Positions 57,015 through 64,000 of a stretch of DNA of 64,000 nucleotides are shown here, one piece after another (position 1 is the stretch's first letter; every line of letters begins with the position of its first letter). The notes beneath the pieces were generated by a model, which was not told the origin of the DNA, made no database searches, and saw nothing but the letters and a program-made list of their open reading frames with translations. The translations under genes and the position numbers were made by a program. This DNA is from Streptomyces showdoensis (GTDB taxonomy: Bacteria > Actinomycetota > Actinomycetes > Streptomycetales > Streptomycetaceae), in assembly GCF_039535475.1 (NCBI RefSeq), contig NZ_BAAAXG010000026.1:248001-312000 (forward strand), in the 5' to 3' direction.

Positions 57015-59366
57015 GTGACCATCGCGCCCGCCGATCCGGCCGCAGCGATCGAGACCGACGGACCCGGCACCGTGCTGCTGCGGACCCTGACCGATCTCAC
57101 CGCCGACCTCCCGGACACCGACCCCGGCAAGGTCGCCGCCGCCGCCCTGCGCGGCCGCAGCGCCGGCTCGGACGAGGCGGAGCTGCGCGAGCTGGCCACG
57201 GAGGCCGCCGCCGGACTCATCGCCGAGGACCCCGCGTACTCCCGGCTCGCCGCCCGGCTGCTCACCGTCACCATCGCCGACGAGGCGGCGGGACAGGGCG
57301 CGGTCTCCTTCTCCGCCTCCGTGGCCGTCGGCCACCGCGAGGGTCTGATCGCCGACCGCACGGCCGCCTTCGTCGCCGCGCACGCCGCGCGCCTCGACGC
57401 GCTGATCGACCCGGCCGGCGACGACCGCTTCGGCTACTTCGGCCTGCGCACCCTCTACTCCCGCTACCTGCTGCGCCACCCGATCACCCGCCAGGTCATC
57501 GAGACCCCGCAGCACTTCATGCTGCGCGTCGCGAGCGGCCTCGCGGAGGACGAGAGCGCCCGCGCCGTGGACGAGGTGGCGGCGCTGTACGGCCTGATGA
57601 GCCGGCTCGACTACCTGCCCTCCTCCCCCACGCTCTTCAACTCGGGCACCCGCCACCCGCAGATGTCCTCCTGCTACCTGCTGGACTCCCCGCAGGACGA
57701 GCTGGACTCCATCTACGACCGCTACCACCAGGTCGCGCGCCTCTCGAAGCACGCGGGCGGCATCGGCCTGTCGTACTCCCGCATCCGCGCCCGCGGTTCG
57801 CTGATCCGCGGCACCAACGGGCACTCGAACGGCATCGTGCCGTTCCTGAAGACGCTGGACGCCTCCGTCGCCGCGGTGAACCAGGGCGGCCGCCGCAAGG
57901 GCGCCGCCGCGGTCTACCTGGAGACCTGGCACGCGGACATCGAGGAGTTCCTGGAGCTCCGCGACAACACCGGCGAGGACGCCCGCCGCACCCACAACCT
58001 GAACCTGGCGCACTGGATCCCGGACGAGTTCATGCGCCGGGTCAACGCGGACGCCGCGTGGTCGCTGTTCTCCCCGGCCGACGTGCCCGAGCTGGTCGAC
58101 CTGTACGGCGAGGAGTTCGACGCCGCGTACCGCAAGGCCGAGGCGGCGGGCCTGGCCAAGAAGACCATGCCGGCCCGTGACCTGTACGGCCGGATGATGC
58201 GGACCCTGGCGCAGACCGGCAACGGCTGGATGACCTTCAAGGACGCCTCCAACCGGACCGCCAACCAGACCGCCGAGCCCGGCTCCGTCGTGCACTCCTC
58301 GAACCTCTGCACCGAGATCATCGAGGTCACCGACGACGGCGAGACGGCCGTCTGCAACCTCGGTTCGGTCAACCTCGGCGCCTTCGTGACCGGTTCGGAC
58401 ATCGACTGGGAGCGTCTCGACGAGACCGTGCGCACCGCCGTCACGTTCCTCGACCGGGTCGTCGACATCAACTTCTACCCGACCGAGCAGGCGGGCCGCT
58501 CCAACGCCCGCTGGCGGCCGGTGGGCCTGGGCGCGATGGGCCTCCAGGACGTCTTCTTCAAGCTGAAGCTGCCCTTCGACTCGGCCGAGGCCCGCGCGCT
58601 GTCCACCCGGATCGCCGAGCGGATCATGCTGGCCGCGTACGAGGCCTCCGCCGACCTCGCCGAGCGCAGCGGCCCGCTGCCCGCCTGGGACAAGACCCGC
58701 ACCGCGCGCGGCGTGCTGCACCCGGACCACTTCGACGTGGAGCTGAACTGGCCGGAGCGCTGGGCCGCGCTGCGCGAGCGGATCGCCGCCGTCGGCATGC
58801 GCAACAGCCTGCTGCTCGCCATCGCCCCGACCGCGACGATCGCCTCGATCGCCGGCGTCTACGAGTGCATCGAGCCGCAGGTCTCCAACCTGTTCAAGCG
58901 CGAGACGCTGTCCGGCGAGTTCCTCCAGGTCAACTCGTACCTGGTCGACGAGCTGAAGCGGCTCGGCGTGTGGGACGCGCAGACCCGCGAGGCGCTGCGC
59001 GACGCCAACGGCTCGGTGGCCGGCTTCAACTGGGTGCCCGACGAGGTGCGCGAGCTGTACCGCACGGCCTGGGAGATCCCGCAGCGCGGCCTGATCGACA
59101 TGGCCGCGGCCCGCACCCCCTTCCTGGACCAGGCGCAGTCGCTGAACCTCTTCATGGAGACGCCCACCATCGGCAAGCTCTCGTCGATGTACGCGTACGC
59201 CTGGAAGCAGGGCCTGAAGACCACGTACTACCTGCGCTCGCGCCCGGCCACCCGGATCGCCCGCGCCGCCCAGGCCGCCGCCCCCATCCCCGTCCAGCAG
59301 GTCGCCGACCCCGACGCCGTCGCCTGCTCCCTTGAGAACCCCGAGTCCTGCGAGGCCTGCCAGTAA
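57015..59366 (+). CDS. nrdA: Class Ia ribonucleotide reductase, large (alpha) subunit
   Basis: The GTG at 57,015 gives 783 residues. The catalytic cysteines are in NLCTEI (the C439-type position) and AVCNLGSVNL, and in MSSCYLL; the tyrosine pair is near the C-terminus (KTTYYLRSR). The protein ends CEACQ, the redox-active C-terminal cysteines served by thioredoxin. It makes dNDPs from NDPs. The N-terminal 90 residues are Ala/Asp-rich and variable. Expression depends on the B12 riboswitch. Confidence 0.95.
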   Translation: MTIAPADPAAAIETDGPGTVLLRTLTDLTADLPDTDPGKVAAAALRGRSAGSDEAELRELATEAAAGLIAEDPAYSRLAARLLTVTIADEAAGQGAVSFSASVAVGHREGLIADRTAAFVAAHAARLDALIDPAGDDRFGYFGLRTLYSRYLLRHPITRQVIETPQHFMLRVASGLAEDESARAVDEVAALYGLMSRLDYLPSSPTLFNSGTRHPQMSSCYLLDSPQDELDSIYDRYHQVARLSKHAGGIGLSYSRIRARGSLIRGTNGHSNGIVPFLKTLDASVAAVNQGGRRKGAAAVYLETWHADIEEFLELRDNTGEDARRTHNLNLAHWIPDEFMRRVNADAAWSLFSPADVPELVDLYGEEFDAAYRKAEAAGLAKKTMPARDLYGRMMRTLAQTGNGWMTFKDASNRTANQTAEPGSVVHSSNLCTEIIEVTDDGETAVCNLGSVNLGAFVTGSDIDWERLDETVRTAVTFLDRVVDINFYPTEQAGRSNARWRPVGLGAMGLQDVFFKLKLPFDSAEARALSTRIAERIMLAAYEASADLAERSGPLPAWDKTRTARGVLHPDHFDVELNWPERWAALRERIAAVGMRNSLLLAIAPTATIASIAGVYECIEPQVSNLFKRETLSGEFLQVNSYLVDELKRLGVWDAQTREALRDANGSVAGFNWVPDEVRELYRTAWEIPQRGLIDMAAARTPFLDQAQSLNLFMETPTIGKLSSMYAYAWKQGLKTTYYLRSRPATRIARAAQAAAPIPVQQVADPDAVACSLENPESCEACQ

Positions 59367-60382
59367 TGAGCTCCACCGAACAGAAGAACCTCCTGGACCC
59401 GGGCTTCGAGCTCACGCTCCGCCCGATGCGCTACCCGGACTTCTACGAGCGCTACCGCGACGCGATCAAGAACACCTGGACCGTGGAGGAGGTCGACCTC
59501 CACTCGGACGTCGCCGACCTCGCCAAGCTCACCCCCGGTGAGCAGCACATGATCGGCCGTCTGGTCGCGTTCTTCGCGACCGGCGACTCGATCGTGGCCA
59601 ACAACCTGGTCCTGACGCTCTACAAGCACATCAACTCCCCCGAGGCGCGGCTCTACCTCTCGCGCCAGCTCTTCGAGGAGGCCGTGCACGTCCAGTTCTA
59701 TCTGACGCTGCTCGACACCTACCTCCCCGACCCGGACGACCGGGCGGCGGCCTTCGCGGCCGTCGAGAACATCCCCTCCATCCGCGAGAAGGCGCAGTTC
59801 TGCTTCAAGTGGATGGACTCGGTCGAGAAGATCGACCGCCTGGAGACGCAGGCCGACCGCCGGCGCTTCCTGCTCAACCTGATCTGCTTCGCCGCGTGCA
59901 TCGAGGGCCTGTTCTTCTACGGCGCCTTCGCGTACGTGTACTGGTTCCGGTCCCGCGGTCTGCTGCACGGCCTGGCCACCGGCACCAACTGGGTGTTCCG
60001 CGACGAGACGATGCACATGAACTTCGCCTTCGAGGTCGTGGACACCGTCCGCAAGGAGGAGCCCGAGCTCTTCGACGACGCGCTCCAGGAGCAGGTCACC
60101 GCGATGCTGCGGGAGGCCGTCGAGGCGGAGCTCCAGTTCGGCCGCGACCTGTGCGGTGACGGCCTGCCGGGCATGAACACCGAGTCGATGCGCGAGTACC
60201 TCCAGTGCGTCGCCGACCAGCGTCTCGTCCGGCTGGGCTTCGCCCCGGTGTACGGCTCGGAGAACCCGTTCGCGTTCATGGAGCTCCAGGGCGTCCAGGA
60301 GCTGACCAACTTCTTCGAGCGCCGTCCGTCCGCCTACCAGGTGGCGGTCGAGGGCTCGGTGGACCTGGACGAGGACTTCTAG
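59366..60382 (+). CDS. nrdB: Class Ia ribonucleotide reductase, small (beta) subunit
   Basis: The ATG overlaps the nrdA stop (TAATG). The 338-residue protein has the diiron ligands and radical site: ATGDSIVANN (Asp), FEEAVHVQFY (Glu-x-x-His, with the Tyr four residues after the His), IEGLFFYG and DETMHMNF (second Glu and His). The tyrosine is present, so it should form a stable radical. S. coelicolor has a third gene nrdS in this operon; none is seen here. Confidence 0.95.
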   Translation: MSSTEQKNLLDPGFELTLRPMRYPDFYERYRDAIKNTWTVEEVDLHSDVADLAKLTPGEQHMIGRLVAFFATGDSIVANNLVLTLYKHINSPEARLYLSRQLFEEAVHVQFYLTLLDTYLPDPDDRAAAFAAVENIPSIREKAQFCFKWMDSVEKIDRLETQADRRRFLLNLICFAACIEGLFFYGAFAYVYWFRSRGLLHGLATGTNWVFRDETMHMNFAFEVVDTVRKEEPELFDDALQEQVTAMLREAVEAELQFGRDLCGDGLPGMNTESMREYLQCVADQRLVRLGFAPVYGSENPFAFMELQGVQELTNFFERRPSAYQVAVEGSVDLDEDF

Positions 60383-60397
60383 GTCCCGCGTCCGGTA

Positions 60398-60441
60398 CGC
60401 CGAAGGGCCCCGCTCCACGGGGGGAGCGGGGCCCTTCGGCG
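60398..60441. terminator. Terminator hairpin after nrdB
   Basis: A 19-bp stem (60,398-60,416 with 60,423-60,441) with a six-base loop lies between convergent genes. No T-run. Confidence 0.8.
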
Positions 60442-60459
60442 TGTCCGGGGCGGCCCGGG

Positions 60460-61098
60460 TCAGTCGTTCGCGACGACCGGGTAGCGCGGGGTGCCCTCTG
60501 CCATCTGGCGCAGGGCGTCCTTGCGGTCCCGCTTGGAGAGCTTGTCGATGTACAGGAAGCCGTACAGGTGGTCCGTCTCGTGCTGCAGGCAACGGGCGAA
60601 GTAGCCGGTGCCCCGCACCTTGATCGGGTTGCCCTGGGAGTCCTGGCCGTGCACCTCGGCGTAGTCCGGGCGGGCCAGCTCGGCGTAGGCGGTCGGCACC
60701 GAGAGGCAGCCCTCGTTGGACTCGTCGAGGACGCGGCGGTCGGCCGGCAGCTCCTGGAGGACCGGGTTGATCACGTGGCCGACGTGCCGGACGCCCTCGT
60801 CGTCCATGCAGTCGTAGACGAAGACCTTCTGGTCCACACCGATCTGGTTGGCGGCCAGGCCGACGCCCTCGGCGGTCTTCTGGCTGGCGAACATGTCGTC
60901 GATCAGCTGCGCCAGCTCGTCGCCGAACTCGGTGACGTCCTTGCACTCCCGGTGGAGCACGGGGTTGCCGACGACCGTGATCGGCCGCGAGGTGCCCCGC
61001 TCACGGTGCGCGAGCTCGCGCTCCTCGCAGTCCTCCGTGTCCACGACGAAGCCGTCGTTCAGCTCGCCGATCTGCTCGTCCGTCTCCTGCTGCGCCAT
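60460..61098 (-). CDS. def: Peptide deformylase
   Basis: The 212-residue protein has all three deformylase motifs: [10 protein letters not shown] (about 80), EGCLS with the Cys ligand (about 128), and QHETDHLYG (HExxH, about 170). It removes the formyl group from new proteins. The first 40 residues are a charged extension seen in actinobacterial forms. Iron or zinc binds at the Cys/His site. Confidence 0.95.
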   Translation of the reverse strand: MAQQETDEQIGELNDGFVVDTEDCEERELAHRERGTSRPITVVGNPVLHRECKDVTEFGDELAQLIDDMFASQKTAEGVGLAANQIGVDQKVFVYDCMDDEGVRHVGHVINPVLQELPADRRVLDESNEGCLSVPTAYAELARPDYAEVHGQDSQGNPIKVRGTGYFARCLQHETDHLYGFLYIDKLSKRDRKDALRQMAEGTPRYPVVAND

Positions 61099-61164
61099 GT
61101 CCGGCCGCGCCCTTCTGAAAACCCGATTCCGTCAGGGACAGCCTACGGGCCCGGGACGGCCGTC

Positions 61165-62145
61165 TCAGCAGACCTCTTCGAGATCCCGCCACTCACGGCT
61201 GTCCGGACTGTCGGCGACCCAGCCGTCGAGCAGCCCGCGGACCAGCCCCGCGGGGGCGGCGATGCCGCACTCGCGCTCCGGCACCCACAGCTCGCCGGGC
61301 GAGCGGTGGCCGAGCGGTCCCGGGTGCCCGGGTTCGCTGTGGTCGTGCGGGTCCAGGTGCTCGCCCTCGCCCTCGGCGCTGGGCATGGTCGACTCCGAGC
61401 AGGCCCGGCAGAGCAGCCGTACGGAGGAGGACCAGTCCTCGGCGGCGAAGCCCGCGTCGGCGGCCAGCTGCTCCAGGGCGTCCCGGTCGGCCTCGGTGGC
61501 GGCTTCCAGGAGGACCACCCAGGTCGGCACCGGTGAGGGCGCCCACAGCTCGATCTCGTCGAAGACCGGGTACGAGGGTCCCGCGCTGGTGGTCCGCTCG
61601 CCGTTCGGGACGCCGTCGTGCAGGACGACCTCGCCCCAGCGGCGGCCCGAGGAGGGCAGCGGGATGGAGAGGACCTCGATCCGGGCCGGGTCCAGCCGGC
61701 GGCCCCACACGACCTCGGCCTCGCCCTCCGGGGAGAGCCGCACGGCCGCGCTGCCCAGCTCCATGCCGGCCGGCTCCCCGGTGCCGGCTGCGGCGCCGGG
61801 GACCTTCAGCCCGTAGGCCTGCCAGGCGCGGCGGGCCAGCGGCCAGTCCTGGAGCGCGGTGGCGGCGATGCCGACGTTCCACCAGTCGGGGGCGCCGGTC
61901 TCCTTGTCGAGCAGGGCGACCGCGCGCAGCCCGGCGGCCCGGGCCTGTTCCCAGTCGTGCCGGAACTTGTGCAGCAGGGCCAGGTTGAACCAGGACTCGG
62001 AGAGCCAGGGCTCCAGGTCCGCCGCACGCGTCAGCAGCGCGCCCGCGTCCTCGTACCGGCCGTCGCCGATCAGCGTGAACGCGCGGTCGGTGGCCTGCCG
62101 CCACGAGGCGGAGGGCCGATGCCGTACCTTCCCGAAGATCCTCAC
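61165..62145 (-). CDS. Tetratricopeptide-repeat protein, unknown function
   Basis: The 326-residue protein begins with TPR-like helices (residues 15-110: AFTLIGDGRYEDAGALLTRAADLEPWLSESWF in pieces). A beta-rich middle and a His/Glu/Pro-rich linker (HLDPHDHSEPGHPGPLGH) follow, and the C-terminus has two Cys (CRACSES). It probably binds protein partners. It lies 66 bases upstream of def on the same strand, so the two may be co-transcribed. Confidence 0.7.
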   Translation of the reverse strand: MRIFGKVRHRPSASWRQATDRAFTLIGDGRYEDAGALLTRAADLEPWLSESWFNLALLHKFRHDWEQARAAGLRAVALLDKETGAPDWWNVGIAATALQDWPLARRAWQAYGLKVPGAAAGTGEPAGMELGSAAVRLSPEGEAEVVWGRRLDPARIEVLSIPLPSSGRRWGEVVLHDGVPNGERTTSAGPSYPVFDEIELWAPSPVPTWVVLLEAATEADRDALEQLAADAGFAAEDWSSSVRLLCRACSESTMPSAEGEGEHLDPHDHSEPGHPGPLGHRSPGELWVPERECGIAAPAGLVRGLLDGWVADSPDSREWRDLEEVC

Positions 62146-62224
62146 GATTCCCGCCTGCCGGTCGCTTCACCCTCTTGTTCGCATCCAACCATGCCCGGTC
62201 GGACGCGCGCTCATTACCCATGGG

Positions 62225-63520
62225 TTACCCCGGTGGGACTGGGGCGATGCCCCTGGTGGCACCGCCGCGGGCGAGCACCCTGGCGAGGGATTCGACGACG
62301 TCGGGGTGGTAGTCGCGGGCGGTGCCGAGCCGGAGCCGCTCCAGGGCTCCGAGGCCGCCGCCCTCGGTGGTGGCGGCGAGGTCGTCGTAGGCGTTGACGG
62401 TCCGGACGATCCGGGCGGGCAGCGGCTGGTCCCGGTAGGGGTCGGCCTGCCGCTCCACGACCACGGCGACGGCCGCGGGGACCCCGGTCTGGCGGACCAC
62501 GGCCCCGCCCAGCAGGGCGATCCGGCGCTGTTCCTCGGCGGGCAGCAGGGCGGTGGCGCCGCCCTCGACGGGGTCGACCAGGGAGAGCTGTCCGATGTCG
62601 TGCATGAGCGCCGCGTGTTCGAGGACGGTCAGCGCGGAGCCGGAGAGGCCCAGCTCACGGCCGACGGCCCGGCTGAGCTCGGCGACCCGGCGGGCGTGGC
62701 CCGGCGGGGTGCAGCCGGCGATCTCGGTGGCGCGGGCCAGCGAGGCGATGGTCTGCCGGTTGGTGGTACGCACGGCCGCGTACCGCCGGTAGGAGACCTG
62801 GGTGAGCAGCAGCGGCACGGCGAAGACCGGCAGCGCCCAGAGGCCCGCCACGGCCACGCCGAGGGCCATCACGGTGCCGGTGGCGCAGACGGCGGAGCCG
62901 ATGCCGGGCAGGGCGCGCAGCTGCTCCCGGAGCAGCGGGCCGTAGGGGTGGCCGGTGCGGGCGCGGTGCAGCAGGGCGGCGAGGACGGCGTCGCAGAGGG
63001 CGGTGAGGAGCAGCAGCAGGAGCAGGAAGAGGGCGTACGAGGGGCCGTGGCCGAGGCGGGCGGCGACGGTGCCCGCGTTGTAGAGCGGCTGGAAGCAGAG
63101 GGCGGCGAAGCCGACGGTGAGGACCCGCCGGGCCAGGTGGTCGGGGTCGGGGCCGCGGCCGCGGGCCACGTGCGGGACGATCCCGGCGAGGCCGCCCGCG
63201 ACGGAGACGGCGACGGTCTGCAGGACGCCGTGGGTGGTGGTGTGGCCGGCGTTCTCGCCGAGGAGGGCGTAGGCGAGGGCTCCGGCGGCGGCGAGCGGGG
63301 CGGGTTCCCGCTCCCCCGGCCGTGCGCCCCAGCGGGACAGCTCGCCGACGGCGATGAGGGCGCCGAAGGCGAGCGCGGCACGGGGGTCGTCGACGCCCCG
63401 CCAGAGGGTGGCGGCGAGGGCGGCGAGGGTCAGCAGCAGGGCGAGCGCGCGGACGGCCCCGACGACTCCCCCGACCGCGACGGCCCCGGCGGGCCCGGCG
63501 GTGGCGCGGCCGGTGCTCAC
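62225..63520 (-). CDS. Membrane protein with HD-type phosphohydrolase domain
   Basis: The 431-residue protein has 6-8 membrane helices (residues 15-230) and a cytosolic HD domain (about 255-420): GHARRVAELSRAVG and HAALMHDIGQLS, the metal-binding His and HD residues. Such proteins may cleave cyclic di-nucleotides, but the full HD-GYP loop is not seen here, so a degenerate or HDOD-type role is possible. Its GTG start overlaps the stop of the next gene. Confidence 0.7.
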   Translation of the reverse strand: MSTGRATAGPAGAVAVGGVVGAVRALALLLTLAALAATLWRGVDDPRAALAFGALIAVGELSRWGARPGEREPAPLAAAGALAYALLGENAGHTTTHGVLQTVAVSVAGGLAGIVPHVARGRGPDPDHLARRVLTVGFAALCFQPLYNAGTVAARLGHGPSYALFLLLLLLLTALCDAVLAALLHRARTGHPYGPLLREQLRALPGIGSAVCATGTVMALGVAVAGLWALPVFAVPLLLTQVSYRRYAAVRTTNRQTIASLARATEIAGCTPPGHARRVAELSRAVGRELGLSGSALTVLEHAALMHDIGQLSLVDPVEGGATALLPAEEQRRIALLGGAVVRQTGVPAAVAVVVERQADPYRDQPLPARIVRTVNAYDDLAATTEGGGLGALERLRLGTARDYHPDVVESLARVLARGGATRGIAPVPPG

Positions 63521-64000
63521 GCGTGCTCCTGGGCGGTCCGGGCCGCCCGCGCCGCCGCGGGGGTCCCGGCGGGCGGCGGGGTGCGGGGCACGGGCAGCGG
63601 GGCGGTGGCCTCGTCGGCCGTGACCTCGGTCTGCCAGCCCTCCCGGGCGAGGGCCCGGGTCAGCGCCTCGACCATGCGCGGGTCGAACTGGGTGCCCGCG
63701 CAGCGCTCCAGCTCGGCCAGGGCGGTGGCGACGGGGCGGGCCCGGCTGTAGGAGCGGGTGGAGGTCATGGCGTCGAAGGCGTCGGCGACGGCGACCACCC
63801 GGGCGTACTCGGGGATCCGGCGGCCCTTGAGCCCGTACGGGTAGCCGCTGCCGTCCATGCGCTCGTGGTGGTGGAGGATCGCGGTGCGGGCCTCGCCCAG
63901 GAAGCCGATGCCGCGGACCATCTCGTGCCCGTACTCGGGGTGGAGCTCGATGATCCGTCGCTCCTCCGGGGTGAGCGGCCCGTCCTTGCGCAGCACCCGG
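63517..64000 (-). CDS. HD-GYP domain protein, partial (5' end outside the window)
   Basis: The frame runs past the right edge, so the N-terminus is missing. The visible 160 residues hold HHERMDGSGYPYGLKGRRIP, the HD-GYP core, and VADAFDAMTSTRSYSRA. It is a c-di-GMP phosphodiesterase-like domain. The C-terminus is Pro/Ala-rich. It overlaps the next gene by four bases, which suggests a two-gene operon. Confidence 0.75.
   Translation of the reverse strand, partial: RVLRKDGPLTPEERRIIELHPEYGHEMVRGIGFLGEARTAILHHHERMDGSGYPYGLKGRRIPEYARVVAVADAFDAMTSTRSYSRARPVATALAELERCAGTQFDPRMVEALTRALAREGWQTEVTADEATAPLPVPRTPPPAGTPAAARAARTAQEHA

Overview
The window is from a Streptomyces-type actinobacterium. Codon use is strongly GC-biased, GTG and TTG starts are common, and the right part carries the gene neighbourhood dasR / dasABC / nagB / PdtaS-like kinase / whiB-like / lipid kinase / sigH / eshA-type encapsulin / nrdAB, which is familiar from S. 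coelicolor. Functions are inferred from reading the sequence; no database search was run.

Bases 1 to about 29,200 are the right-hand part of a siphovirus prophage. Structural genes come first: the end of a minor capsid gene, scaffold, major capsid, head-tail connectors, tail terminator, major tail protein, a frameshifted pair of tail chaperones, tape measure and minor tail proteins. They are interrupted by one antisense cargo gene. Next come lysis genes (membrane protein, amidase endolysin, holin) and a nucleotide and DNA metabolism block (dNMP kinase, RecB-like nuclease, phiC31 Gp3-like recombination directionality factor, cytosine-5 methyltransferase in two overlapping frames, PD-(D/E)XK resolvase, primase-helicase, family A DNA polymerase), and then a sigma-like regulator. 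The rightmost 6 kb (22.9-29.1 kb) holds a minus-strand DUF397/Scr1 regulator pair, a chain of overlapping micro-genes, a 300-base field of hairpins, a protein-kinase-like gene and a GntR regulator with repeated operators. No integrase, terminase or portal gene is in the window; they should lie to the left. The prophage ends inside a host GNAT acetyltransferase gene, whose 3' end is missing.

Several phage transcription units begin with the same module: an intrinsic terminator, a conserved TTTTTCATGCCC stretch, and an AGGGGGA ribosome-binding site.

Bases 29.2-64 kb are host chromosome. First come a LysR regulator with the truncated GNAT gene, divergent from a snapalysin protease gene; then a truncated haemoglobin, small unknowns and a reductase. 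A polyprenyl synthase gene sits beside a family 2B encapsulin shell with a cyclic-nucleotide-binding domain. After a cytosolic amidase, a PLP enzyme and a Na+/H+ antiporter comes the anti-sigma/sigma pair (SigH type), a lipid kinase, a WhiB-like protein and a PdtaS-type kinase.

The amino-sugar block follows: nagB, a GH3 hexosaminidase, the dasABC importer and the DasR repressor, with DasR-type operators before dasA and nagB. Then come a monocarboxylate permease, a class Ia ribonucleotide reductase operon behind a cobalamin riboswitch, peptide deformylase, a TPR protein and two HD/HD-GYP proteins, the last cut by the window edge.
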